In this document: positions 18,086 through 26,190 of the stretch, in pieces | Numbering within the stretch: position 1 is the first letter of the stretch | Layout: each line of letters begins with the position of its first letter | Origin: Terriglobia bacterium | GTDB taxonomy: Bacteria; Acidobacteriota; Terriglobia; Terriglobales; Acidobacteriaceae | Direction of reading: 5' to 3' | Assembly: GCA_020073015.1 (NCBI GenBank) | Contig: JAIQFZ010000045.1 | Location: 1 to 38,531 of the forward strand | DNA: 38,531 nt | Notes under the pieces: generated by a model | Seen by the model: only the letters and a program-made list of their open reading frames with translations | What the model was told of the DNA's origin: nothing | Database searches by the model: none | Program-made: the position numbers and the translations under genes

Positions 18086-18102
18086 CCTGTTGGCACAACT
18101 GG
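18086..18102. promoter_or_regulatory. operator-like inverted repeat in divergent promoter
   Basis: CCTGTTG-GCA-CAACTGG is an inverted repeat with 7-bp arms (6 of 7 matching) lying midway in the 151-bp region between the dehydratase and the MDR dehydrogenase genes. It could bind a regulator controlling both genes. No candidate regulator is directly adjacent. Confidence 0.35.
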
Positions 18103-18143
18103 AATGCCCCGTAACCCGGTTAAAAAGATCACTAAAGCGATGT

Positions 18144-18170
18144 TTGACACGACGAAGGCTGTCTTATACT
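18144..18170 (+). promoter_or_regulatory. promoter giving a probable leaderless mRNA
   Basis: TTGACA at 18144-18149 and TATACT at 18165-18170 are near-consensus boxes with a short 15-nt spacer. The ATG of the dehydrogenase begins 8 nt after the -10 box, so the expected transcription start coincides with the A of the start codon. No Shine-Dalgarno sequence can exist in such a transcript, and none is seen upstream. Confidence 0.55.
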
Positions 18171-18177
18171 TCGGGCA

Positions 18178-19173
18178 ATGAAAGCTTTGGTCTATACCGC
18201 TCCCGGCAAGGTTGAACTGGAACAGCGTCCTCGTCCTGAACCGCAGACAGGCGAAGAGGAAATTGCGATCGAGGTTGCTGGGGTGTGCGGTTCCGACATT
18301 TCGGGATTTCTGGGGCACAGCGCCCTGCGGCGTCCACCGTTGGTTCTTGGCCACGAACTGGTTGGCCGGCGTCGCGATGGCCGGCGAGTCGTGGCCAACC
18401 CACTGGTGAGTTGCAGACACTGCGACGCTTGCATCTCGGGAGCGCAGAATTTGTGTGAGTCTTGGAAGCTGCTCGGGTTGGGGACGACTCCAGGAACTTT
18501 TGCAGAATACGTGGCGTTGCCTTGCACTCAGGTCTACGAGGTTCCAGATTCTCTCACTTCGGAGCAGGCGATTCTGGCAGAGCCACTCGCCAACATCATC
18601 CACTTGTTTCGGATTGTCTCGCCGCCACCATTCTTCCGGTTGGCGATTGTTGGCGCCGGGACGATGGGTGCGCTGGCTGTTTCCGCGGCCCTCCGCATTG
18701 GAGCGCGGGGTGTGCTGGCTGTCGATGTGAATGACCAGCGTCTTGAGACCATGAGAAAGCTGGGCGCTTCGGCCACCGTTAATGCGGCAATATCGGAGGC
18801 GGTCGCGGAAGCCCTGCGCATCGCCGGCCGCGGATATGATGTAGTGATCGATGCCAGCGGCAGCGCTGCCGCCCGGCAAATGGCATTCGATTTCTGCCGT
18901 CCTAGCGGTCAGGTCGTGTTGTTGGGGATGGGGACCCAGAGCAGCGAAGTGAATTTTGTCACCAGCATCCGCAAGGAACACCGGGTCGTGATGTCGTTTG
19001 CCTATACTCCGGTTGATTTCCGACGGTCGCTGGATCTGCTGGTCGCGGGGGGGATCGACTTAACACCGTGGACCGTGAGGATGCCGCTGGCGCGCGGCCA
19101 GGAGGCGCTGGAGCGCATGGGCCGCGATCCCGGTGTTTCGCTCAAGATGATGCTGGAAGTGGCGGCGCTGTGA
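18178..19173 (+). CDS. zinc-dependent medium-chain alcohol/polyol dehydrogenase
   Basis: This 331-residue MDR-family protein has the catalytic zinc ligands C37 (GVCGSD) and H59-E60 (GHE), and the structural zinc cysteines C79, C82, C85 and C93 (CRHCDACISGAQNLC). E135 lies in the ILAEPLA segment, and the Rossmann motif is GAGTMG at 159-164. The pattern matches threonine/sorbitol/sugar dehydrogenases, which oxidise a secondary alcohol or sugar hydroxyl with NAD(P). Divergence from an acid-sugar dehydratase gene supports a role on a sugar or sugar acid. The 3' gene is a small transporter, 52 bp away. Substrate not determinable. Confidence 0.9.
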   Translation: MKALVYTAPGKVELEQRPRPEPQTGEEEIAIEVAGVCGSDISGFLGHSALRRPPLVLGHELVGRRRDGRRVVANPLVSCRHCDACISGAQNLCESWKLLGLGTTPGTFAEYVALPCTQVYEVPDSLTSEQAILAEPLANIIHLFRIVSPPPFFRLAIVGAGTMGALAVSAALRIGARGVLAVDVNDQRLETMRKLGASATVNAAISEAVAEALRIAGRGYDVVIDASGSAAARQMAFDFCRPSGQVVLLGMGTQSSEVNFVTSIRKEHRVVMSFAYTPVDFRRSLDLLVAGGIDLTPWTVRMPLARGQEALERMGRDPGVSLKMMLEVAAL

Positions 19174-19225
19174 TGGGGCTGTAGTTCTGTTCTCAGTTGT
19201 TGGTCCTTGCTCTCTGTTTCTCCTC

Positions 19226-19696
19226 ATGGCTGAATCGGCTACCACATCTCGTGCTTCCGTGCCTCGGATTCTGGGCATGCCCCGGTGGCTGACTTTTTCG
19301 CTGCTCACCATTGTGGTGTGGGGCGCGTGGGGAGCGGTCTCGAAGGTAGCGTCGGAAGGCGTCGACGCGAACACGAATCAAGTTTTCTTTACTTTCGGAC
19401 TTCTGCCCCTGATTGCGATCGTTGGGCGGTCACCACGAAACACCGGCGGCGGAGCGGGAAGACGTGGGGGAATTGGCTGGGCATTTCTCACCGGCATTTT
19501 AGGAGGAACAGGGAACATCGCCTTTTTTCATGCGCTGGTGATGGGCGGCAAGGCGTCGATTGTCTCGCCGGTGACCGCCTTGTTCCCGCTCGTAACCGTG
19601 ATTCTGGCTGTCACGTTGCTGCACGAGCGCGTGGGCACGGCGCAGAAGATCGGGCTGGCTTTGGCATTGGTCGCGATTTATTTGTTGAGCATGTAG
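19226..19696 (+). CDS. EamA-domain (DMT superfamily) transporter, first half-size subunit
   Basis: This 156-residue membrane protein contains a single EamA repeat with about five hydrophobic segments, ending in the typical FPLVTVILAVTLLHERV followed by a final helix (IGLALALVAIYLLSM). Most EamA transporters carry two such repeats in one chain; here a second single-repeat gene starts 11 bp after this one stops, so the two probably form a heterodimer. Start is uncertain: no clear ribosome site precedes 19226, and an internal ATG at 19277 just before the first helix is possible. Substrate unknown; a metabolite exporter or importer for the neighbouring sugar genes is a guess. Confidence 0.85.
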   Translation: MAESATTSRASVPRILGMPRWLTFSLLTIVVWGAWGAVSKVASEGVDANTNQVFFTFGLLPLIAIVGRSPRNTGGGAGRRGGIGWAFLTGILGGTGNIAFFHALVMGGKASIVSPVTALFPLVTVILAVTLLHERVGTAQKIGLALALVAIYLLSM

Positions 19697-19707
19697 CCAG
19701 AAAATCT

Positions 19708-20157
19708 ATGTCTCTCTTGCCTGCATGGCTGTGGTTTGCGGCGATCGCATTAGCCTTCTGGGGGATCACCGGCGTGACCCAAAAGCTGGCCACGAACCGG
19801 ATCTCGAGCGAACTATCCTTCATCTGGTTCGCGTACGCAATGATCGCCATATCGGCGACGCTGGCGGTATTCGTTCCGATTCACTGGCACCTGCGGCCTT
19901 TGATCTTCTGGGCAGCGCTAGCCGGGGGAACGCTGAACGGACTGGGAGCACTAACAAGTTTCACGGCGCTGGAGTCGGGCGGGAAGGCGTCGGTTGTGAT
20001 CTCGCTGATATCGCTTTATCCCCTGGTCACGGTAGCCTTCGCAGTGACGTTCCTGCACGAGCGGTTGACACTGGCTCAGGCACTCGGAGTGGGGTTGGCG
20101 ATTGTGGCTGCAATCCTTCTTTCGCTCGAGCCGAAAACGCCTGACGCGAAGCCCTAG
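19708..20157 (+). CDS. EamA-domain (DMT superfamily) transporter, second half-size subunit
   Basis: This 149-residue protein begins MSLLPAWLWFAAIALAFWGI and contains one EamA repeat (SLISLYPLVTVAFAVTFLHE), ending in a short hydrophilic tail. The ATG at 19708 lies 11 bp after the stop of the preceding EamA gene; the frame is open upstream to 19285 but that part overlaps the first subunit out of frame and lacks hydrophobic helices. The two proteins are clearly homologous in their last two helices (PLVTV-AVT-LHER), which fits an ancient duplication and an antiparallel dimer. Confidence 0.85.
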   Translation: MSLLPAWLWFAAIALAFWGITGVTQKLATNRISSELSFIWFAYAMIAISATLAVFVPIHWHLRPLIFWAALAGGTLNGLGALTSFTALESGGKASVVISLISLYPLVTVAFAVTFLHERLTLAQALGVGLAIVAAILLSLEPKTPDAKP

Positions 20158-20170
20158 CGCCGACAACAAT

Positions 20171-21166
20171 TCACGCCGCCTCGCTCATTTTGCCCGAGGA
20201 ATCTACCGACCCGACGCAGCACAAGCCTTCCTGGACGAGGAAGCGAACGTCGGTTTGCAGAGTCTCACCGGGAGCCAGGCTCCGATGCCGCTTTGCCGCT
20301 TTCATCGCTTCAAAATTGAGCGGGTATCCTGTGCAGGGTTCAAGAACGGCAACGTTGTAGCTGCGCCATCCTCCATAAGTCGCGAACAGCCAGCAGCAGG
20401 GGAAAACTTCGGAATCGAACTGCAACCCGCACGACAAACCCGTCGCGGAGTTGGTGAGAGCGCACCAGTTCCCTTTCATTTGCGTGCCGTAGAAAAAGTA
20501 CAACCGGCGCGCGTCCTCGGGGGTGACGCGCCGCAAATCGACATCGCCGGTGGGTGTCTTGATCACCGGCCAATGTCCCGGTCCAGATGCGGCCCCCAGA
20601 GTACCCGGAAAGGCTGGGTCCAAAACAACGTCCATTGGTGGAAAATCAATGCGATGTTGAGGCGACACAGCCATCGCCGGATGAAGCTTCCAGAGAAACG
20701 GGAATGCGGTTCTTCCGCGATTGGTGAAGCGATGATGAAACTCGATTCGACTGTGACCACGACGCAAGCGAATCGTCTTCTCCACTTCGATCGCGCTGAT
20801 GGGGGTGATGTAGCGCAAGCGGACTTCGGCTTCATCCCCGTGCGAATAAGGCTCGGCGGACCACTCCCCGGTCCAGAGTTCGCCGTGGTCGGGATAGCCT
20901 TCGCCCTCGATCAATGCAATCTCATCGTTGGGAAACAACTCGTCCCAGCCTCCGCTCCAGACATCGTCGTAGCGGGAGTTGGCGGCCAATCGGGCGGGGG
21001 GGATGCGGGGATTATTCCACAGCAGGTCCGTATCGAACGGTTTATAGGTGATCTGCCAAATTTTAGCGCCCGCTTCGGGGAGGATGATCACGCGCAGCAA
21101 CCGGTTCTCCAGCACCATGGTGCGTAGGCCGCGGTAGGACCAGTCCGAATTCACGCTAAGCTTCAT
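20171..21166 (-). CDS. aldose-1-epimerase-like (galactose mutarotase fold) protein, DUF5107/DUF4432-like
   Basis: This 331-residue cytosolic protein has a galactose-mutarotase-like beta-supersandwich. Typical segments are LPEAGAKIWQITYKP near residue 30, VWSGGWDELFP, the central FPFLWKLHPAMAV carrying the probable catalytic histidine, and VAVLEPCTGYP carrying the probable glutamate. The end of the domain reads LAPGETLQTDVRFLV. Related proteins interconvert sugar anomers or bind sugars. Its ATG lies 3 bp past the stop of the upstream beta-helix gene, whose last codons supply the ribosome site (GGAAGGAA), so translation is coupled. It converges with the EamA pair. Confidence 0.8.
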   Translation of the reverse strand: MKLSVNSDWSYRGLRTMVLENRLLRVIILPEAGAKIWQITYKPFDTDLLWNNPRIPPARLAANSRYDDVWSGGWDELFPNDEIALIEGEGYPDHGELWTGEWSAEPYSHGDEAEVRLRYITPISAIEVEKTIRLRRGHSRIEFHHRFTNRGRTAFPFLWKLHPAMAVSPQHRIDFPPMDVVLDPAFPGTLGAASGPGHWPVIKTPTGDVDLRRVTPEDARRLYFFYGTQMKGNWCALTNSATGLSCGLQFDSEVFPCCWLFATYGGWRSYNVAVLEPCTGYPLNFEAMKAAKRHRSLAPGETLQTDVRFLVQEGLCCVGSVDSSGKMSEAA

Positions 21167-21169
21167 GAA

Positions 21170-22420
21170 TCAGATTTCCTTCCCTAAGTCCTCGACCGGA
21201 AGTCGAGGATCCGTCTTCACGGTAGCGCGGTCCGATCGTCGAATGTATTTGGGTGACGTTACTGAATCGTGAATCACTGTGGTTGAATTCTCGATGGCCA
21301 CCACGCCGCAATCGAAGTTCACATGATCAAAAGTGGCGTGGCTGTGGCCATTCACACGCACTTGGCTGGTGGCCAGGTCTGGACGCTGCGTAGCAAGCCG
21401 CTGGGCGCCCACGGTGGACTGGTCAACCTGCAATTGGGCTTCGCCGTCCAAAGAAAGCCAGTCGGCATAGATGTCGGAATCGTGAACCGTGAGTCTTGCG
21501 TGGCCGTTGGCCGTCAATTCATCAATGACGCTGTTGGTGAAAGTGAGGTCAGCTTCCCCTCCGGCGTAGACGTCCCATGTATCCGCGTTCACTTCATTCA
21601 GCCGCAAACGAAAGGGACAGTTTGACGCACCAGGCTCTGGAACTATTACGGGTGTTTTCGCCGAGCCAATAAGTCCGTGCGGCAACTTAAGAGTCCCTTG
21701 GCATGCAGGTGCGATCGCCAACTGGGCCCGCCCAATGCGGCTCAGACTCACATTGCTGCTGCCGTGTACATATAAGAGAAAAAACTCCGCCGTTGTGTCG
21801 GTCAGATCAGCGCTGGCGAGCGATCCCATGCGCAGTTTTCGGGAGAATGATTGGTCAGCAGGAATATCGGAAAACTCGATTTTATCGTCATTGCCTGTGT
21901 GCGTTGAGAGGAATACCAGGCGCAGGTGCCGCGCGACGACGTGACTGGAGTGAGAAATCTCGAGTTCAAAGATCGTCAAGTTTTCAAGCACTGCCCCGAC
22001 ATGATCCAAGTGAAATTCTGAGTTTGTGGTCTGGAAGTCATCGACCGCAACATCACCCTGCAACCACCAGATAGGATGCGCGCTTCCTACCGCGGTCATC
22101 GTTGATCGATGGATTCTGATTTTGGCCGGGCCTTCGCAGCGGAGCCCGCTCGCGCCGTTTGTCGATGCTGGCGGATCAGACACCTTGATATTCACATCCT
22201 CGAGTTCGAGGTCGGCTCCGGAGGCCACAGTGATGGCTCCTCGAAGATCGAGGGAAATGCCTTTCATTCTTACCCGTCCTGCAACGAGCAGAGGACCGTC
22301 GTGTCGAAACTCCGTCTTTTCGTCGATGACGGTCCCGTCCTTCAAGGCAGGCAGAGGCTTCTGTCCGAATGCAGGGAATCCGAGGTTCAGAAGAAATAGA
22401 TAGAGACAGGCGGATTTCAT
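21170..22420 (-). CDS. secreted right-handed beta-helix-like protein of unknown function
   Basis: About 416 residues from the ATG at 22420, which puts a clear signal peptide first (MKSACLYLFLLNLGFPAFGQ); the frame is open upstream but the extra residues are not signal-like. The rest is a series of short, hydrophobic, regularly spaced beta-strand segments with Asn/Asp/Ser turns (ISLDLRGAITVASGADLELE, RLTVHDSDIYADWLSLDGEA), as in parallel beta-helix proteins. I recognise no catalytic motif and cannot assign a family. It is translationally coupled to the mutarotase-like gene, so a carbohydrate-related extracytoplasmic role is plausible but unproven. Confidence 0.75.
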   Translation of the reverse strand: MKSACLYLFLLNLGFPAFGQKPLPALKDGTVIDEKTEFRHDGPLLVAGRVRMKGISLDLRGAITVASGADLELEDVNIKVSDPPASTNGASGLRCEGPAKIRIHRSTMTAVGSAHPIWWLQGDVAVDDFQTTNSEFHLDHVGAVLENLTIFELEISHSSHVVARHLRLVFLSTHTGNDDKIEFSDIPADQSFSRKLRMGSLASADLTDTTAEFFLLYVHGSSNVSLSRIGRAQLAIAPACQGTLKLPHGLIGSAKTPVIVPEPGASNCPFRLRLNEVNADTWDVYAGGEADLTFTNSVIDELTANGHARLTVHDSDIYADWLSLDGEAQLQVDQSTVGAQRLATQRPDLATSQVRVNGHSHATFDHVNFDCGVVAIENSTTVIHDSVTSPKYIRRSDRATVKTDPRLPVEDLGKEI

Positions 22421-22586
22421 TGTTCCGTCGCCCGGACACCAAGGCTTGTCGGGCAGCATACCTGATAGGTGTGCTGCGGCTGAATGTTTATCGAACATTC
22501 CCTCACAAATTTAAGCGCTGCGCATTCAAGGGCCAGTTTACCGAGTATCCTGTGTGCGTCGTATGCTGACCGCTCGGGGTGGCTTC

Positions 22587-24347
22587 ATGCAGTTCTTCGG
22601 ACCGGAAATGGGGCGTTGGCTTCGAATGCTCGCGTTCATTGCGGTTCTTGGTTCTTGCTCCAGTGTAGCGATGGAAGAGGACCTCAAGTCTCTGGTTCAG
22701 CGAGCCTTCGACTTTCACCAAAAAGGCCAGTTCTCTCAAGCGCTGCCTCTGCTGCACCGCGCTTATGCACTGGAGCCTGGGGATTATTTCGTCAACCTGC
22801 TTCTGGGGATCGACTCGCTTCGCACGGGACAACCGAAAGCCGCCGTACTGTTCCTAAAAAGGGCTTCCCGCCTGCGTCCCCAAGAAGAATATCCTCTCGA
22901 TTACCTGGGTGAAGCCTATGCTCGACAGGATATCTACGGGGAAGCGGCAGAAGCGTACATCAAAGCGGTGCGTGTGGCGCCAGGTTCAGCGGAATCCTCG
23001 GTTGCGTTCGTGGACTTCGCTCTGACCCGTTTTGCCGGCCTGTCGGAACTGTTGCGCAGTTCGCGAAAGGGACTTGCAGCTGAATATCGTTTGCACGCGC
23101 TGGCGCTGCAGGGGAACGATGCGCCGCGTTTTGCGTTGCTCCAGCGGGCCGCAGATCTGGACCCGGCGGCCCCGGGCATCTGGTCTGACCTCGCCTTCGC
23201 CACGCTCGCGTCCGGCGATTTCAGTGGCGCAGAGGGTTACTCCCGCCAGGCGCTGGAAGCGGATCCCAACGATCAGGCAGCATGGATCGCCGACGCACAA
23301 CTGGCGGCGCAAAAATCTGACTGGCAGCGGGCTGGCGCGCGTCTTGACTCCGTTGCCCAGCATAGTCCAACGCTGCTCTCCCAGGCTGTGGGGCAATGGC
23401 CTCCGAAACTTCAGCCTCCGACACCATCTGCGGTTGCGGGTCCAGCGGCAAAATTCCTGTCTTGTGTGCGCGACGCGAGGAAACCCTGCGATCTTGGTCC
23501 GGGTTCCAAACCTTCTCCGAACAGTTCCACGGTTCTCTACCGGGAACAGAGATGGGAGCAAATGACGAAACTCCCCGCACCGCAGCCTGTCCGAAGCGAG
23601 GCATGGTTTCAGCGTGGCGTTGCATTTGTGAAGCTTGACGATTGCCCCCGGGCGATTCCATCGCTGGAGCGCGGTCTTTCGAAAGCGGCTCCGGAAGTGT
23701 ATGGGATGTTCCTGCTCTCGTGGTGCTACTCGCGGGAAGCTGGACGCACAGCGGGAAAAGTTCAGCAATCGGGGAGTGAGGAGGCTTCGCTGCACATCAT
23801 GCGCGGCGATATCCTGCTGCGCCTGCAGGCGAAGGCGGATCTGGCAGTCGCTGAATATCAGCTGGCGCTTGCGAAAGATCCGAACGACCCCGCGGTGTTG
23901 GAGCGGCTCGCGGACGCGCAATTTGGTGCGGGCAAGATCGAGATCTCTCGACAGAACGCCCAGGCGGTGCTGAAAATTGATCCCCAGCGCCTCGCGGCAA
24001 AACGAACAATCGCCAAAATCGCGATGCAGGAGCGCGATTACGCTACGGCGTTGCCCTATCTTCAGGAACTCGCCGCTCGCAACCCCCAGGATGTGACGAT
24101 GCGCATCGAGCTGGCAAAAGCCTGTGCCCAGACCGGAGCTTCCGACGAAGCATGGCGGAACCTTGCGCCTGCGCTGGCGCAAGGCTACCCCGATGAGAAA
24201 GGAAGTCTGCACTATCTTCTTGGTACTATCCTCAAGAAAATGGGACGAACCGCCGAGGCGGACCAGGCGTTGGCGACTGCGACGCAACTGTCGGAAGCAT
24301 TTCAGCAAAAATCCTATCGCGACCAGGATCCCGATGCGCAGCCGTAG
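22587..24347 (+). CDS. TPR-repeat protein, exported or lipoprotein
   Basis: About 586 residues. The N-terminus (MQFFGPEMGRWLRMLAFIAV, then LGSCSSVAM) is a signal peptide; LGSC could be a lipobox. Most of the remainder consists of tetratricopeptide repeats (AFDFHQKGQFSQALPLLHRA, LGEAYARQDIYGEAAEAYIK, LEADPNDQAAWIADAQLAAQ and further copies), broken by a Pro-rich linker around residues 270-320. I favour ATG 22587 (GGGGTGG in front) over GTG 22554 or ATG 22563. The stop lies 14 bp inside the next gene, so the two are coupled. TPR plus UnbV pairs are seen in Acidobacteriota, but their function is not established to my knowledge. Confidence 0.85.
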   Translation: MQFFGPEMGRWLRMLAFIAVLGSCSSVAMEEDLKSLVQRAFDFHQKGQFSQALPLLHRAYALEPGDYFVNLLLGIDSLRTGQPKAAVLFLKRASRLRPQEEYPLDYLGEAYARQDIYGEAAEAYIKAVRVAPGSAESSVAFVDFALTRFAGLSELLRSSRKGLAAEYRLHALALQGNDAPRFALLQRAADLDPAAPGIWSDLAFATLASGDFSGAEGYSRQALEADPNDQAAWIADAQLAAQKSDWQRAGARLDSVAQHSPTLLSQAVGQWPPKLQPPTPSAVAGPAAKFLSCVRDARKPCDLGPGSKPSPNSSTVLYREQRWEQMTKLPAPQPVRSEAWFQRGVAFVKLDDCPRAIPSLERGLSKAAPEVYGMFLLSWCYSREAGRTAGKVQQSGSEEASLHIMRGDILLRLQAKADLAVAEYQLALAKDPNDPAVLERLADAQFGAGKIEISRQNAQAVLKIDPQRLAAKRTIAKIAMQERDYATALPYLQELAARNPQDVTMRIELAKACAQTGASDEAWRNLAPALAQGYPDEKGSLHYLLGTILKKMGRTAEADQALATATQLSEAFQQKSYRDQDPDAQP

Positions 24348-26040
24348 CCATCCAGTCACACGCCGCGAATTCGCCAAGCTGCTTGGTGGCGCGGGCCTGG
24401 CGTTATCGGTCTCGGGGGCGTTAGCCGCAACCAATGCACTAGGCCCGATCCAATTCCAAAACGCCGCTCCAGGGAGTGGTCTGGATTTTGTTTTGCGCAA
24501 CGACGCCAGCGGCCGTAAGTACCAGGTTGAGACCGTGCTCGGAGGACTGGGCGTGATCGACTTCGATCAGGATGGATGGTCTGACCTCTACTGTGTCAAC
24601 GGTGCTTCGCTGCCATCCCTGCAAAAGACAGATCCTCGTTTTTCTAACCGCTTGTATCGCAACAACCGGGACGGAACTTTTACCGACGTCACGCAAAAAG
24701 CTGGGGTGCAGGGCCACGGCTATGAGATGGGCGTTGCGGTGGGCGATTACAACAATGATGGGCTCGAGGATCTTTACGTCGTCGGTGTACATGGAAACAC
24801 TTTGTACCGAAACAATGGCGACGGCACTTTCACCGACGTGACCCAGGCTGCGGGAGTAAGCGGCGCAAGCGCTCAGGGCCGCAAACTGTGGTCGGTGGCT
24901 GCCGCATGGCTCGACTACGACAACGATGGCCACCTTGACCTGATCGTGTCGAACTACTGTGACTGGACGCCGGGAGACGATCCTATTTGCGGCGGCCTCA
25001 ATTATGCCGACCGGGCATATTGCCATCCCGACATGTATCGGGCCGAGCCCATTCTGCTTTACCACAACAACGGGGATGGAACTTTCACGGAAGTCTCTGC
25101 CCAGACCGGGTTGGGCAAGTTGCTCGGCAAAGGAATGGGCATCGCGGTCACTGACTACGACGGCGACGGATTCCCGGATATCTTCATTGCCAACGACAAT
25201 GACCGGAACTTGCTGATCCACAACTTAGGAGGCGGCAAGGTGAAGGAAGTGGGCATGGAAGCCGCCATTGCATACAACGGCGACGGACGCCAGATTTCCG
25301 GGATGGGAGCGGACTTCCGAGATTTCGATGGCGACGGGTTGCCCGATATCCTGATGACTGGACTACGCCGAGAGACCTTTGAGTTGTTCCGCAATAACGG
25401 CAAAGGAGCCTTCGAGGATGCTAGTGTCGGCAGTGGCCTGCTCAATTTGAGCCGGCCGTGGAATGGCTGGGGGTGCGGTTTTGTCGATCTCGACAACGAC
25501 GGCTGGTTGGACGTGTTTGTCGCTTGCGGTGGACTCGACGCCAACGAGCCGCAGCCGAACCGAGTCCTCCACAATCAGGGAGGGCGCTTCACTGACGTCT
25601 CCGCGGATGCCGGCCCTGACTTTGCCGCGTCGCGCCTGCATCGTGGCGTCGTCTTTGCTGATTTCGACAACGACGGGCGCATCGATGCCGCTGTGACCTC
25701 CGTCAACCAGCCCATTGAACTGTGGATGAATCGCAGTCCCGTGCAGCACTGGTTGCAGCTCAAGCTCAAGGGTACGCGAAGCAATGCATCCGCTTTGGGC
25801 GCAAAGGTGATTTGCCGGACAACACAGCACACTCAGGTTTCGTTTGTGGCCAATAGTGTGGGATACGCCTCCGCGAGTGACTTACGAGTGCATTTCGGAC
25901 TCGGGGAAGCGCGCAAAGCTTCGCTGGAAATTCATTGGCCGTCCGGCTCGGTGCAGGAACTGAAAGAGGTTTCGTCCGATCAACGGCTGCAGATTGAAGA
26001 GCCCAGGCTCTCAGCGCCCGGGAAGAGCTCCCCTCGGTAA
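24334..26040 (+). CDS. FG-GAP repeat / ASPIC-UnbV domain protein, Tat-exported
   Basis: About 568 residues. The Tat signal T-R-R-E-F-A-K-L-L is followed by a hydrophobic stretch to SGALAA. At least seven FG-GAP/VCBS repeats carry calcium-binding D-x-D-x-D-G loops: DFDQDGWSDLY, DYNNDGLEDLYV, DYDNDGHLDLI, DYDGDGFPDIF, DFDGDGLPDIL, DLDNDGWLDVF and DFDNDGRIDAA. The C-terminus is an ASPIC/UnbV domain (LGAKVICRT, SVGYASASDLRVHFGLG, IHWPSGSVQEL). The start at 24334 overlaps the TPR gene by 14 bp; a longer frame from 24124 would lose the signal. The propeller is likely extracellular and calcium-bound. Function in the family is unclear; the overlap with a TPR protein implies a shared task. Confidence 0.92.
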   Translation: MRSRSHPVTRREFAKLLGGAGLALSVSGALAATNALGPIQFQNAAPGSGLDFVLRNDASGRKYQVETVLGGLGVIDFDQDGWSDLYCVNGASLPSLQKTDPRFSNRLYRNNRDGTFTDVTQKAGVQGHGYEMGVAVGDYNNDGLEDLYVVGVHGNTLYRNNGDGTFTDVTQAAGVSGASAQGRKLWSVAAAWLDYDNDGHLDLIVSNYCDWTPGDDPICGGLNYADRAYCHPDMYRAEPILLYHNNGDGTFTEVSAQTGLGKLLGKGMGIAVTDYDGDGFPDIFIANDNDRNLLIHNLGGGKVKEVGMEAAIAYNGDGRQISGMGADFRDFDGDGLPDILMTGLRRETFELFRNNGKGAFEDASVGSGLLNLSRPWNGWGCGFVDLDNDGWLDVFVACGGLDANEPQPNRVLHNQGGRFTDVSADAGPDFAASRLHRGVVFADFDNDGRIDAAVTSVNQPIELWMNRSPVQHWLQLKLKGTRSNASALGAKVICRTTQHTQVSFVANSVGYASASDLRVHFGLGEARKASLEIHWPSGSVQELKEVSSDQRLQIEEPRLSAPGKSSPR

Positions 26041-26049
26041 GGCTGCTGC

Positions 26050-26059
26050 TTAAACGATA
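26050..26059 (+). promoter_or_regulatory. TTAAACGATA site upstream of the second TonB receptor
   Basis: The 10-mer TTAAACGATA is identical to part of the candidate AraC-type operator at 33138-33147, and lies 132 bp before the receptor start. A weak -10-like TAGATG follows at 26079-26084. A shared regulator site would put the receptor under the PocR-AraC protein; one 10-bp match alone is weak evidence. Confidence 0.3.
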
Positions 26060-26190
26060 GAAAAAACACTCTCTCGGGTAGATGCCGGGAAGGTTTCCGT
26101 TTGAGACTTGGGGGCTAACAGGTGTGTGCCAATTGCTGTGGGGCTGGCATTCACTGGGAATCCGAAGCGGCGTATCGGGAGGATGGGACG

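Noticed and set aside
18013-18981. 322-residue minus-strand frame opposite the zinc dehydrogenase gene
   Set aside because: Shadow of a gene with complete zinc and Rossmann motifs.
20102-21127. 341-residue plus-strand frame opposite the mutarotase-like gene
   Set aside because: Antisense shadow; the minus-strand protein has a coherent fold and a coupled start.
22986-24500. 504-residue minus-strand frame opposite the TPR gene
   Set aside because: Long antisense frame typical of GC-rich coding DNA; arginine-rich, no domain seen.
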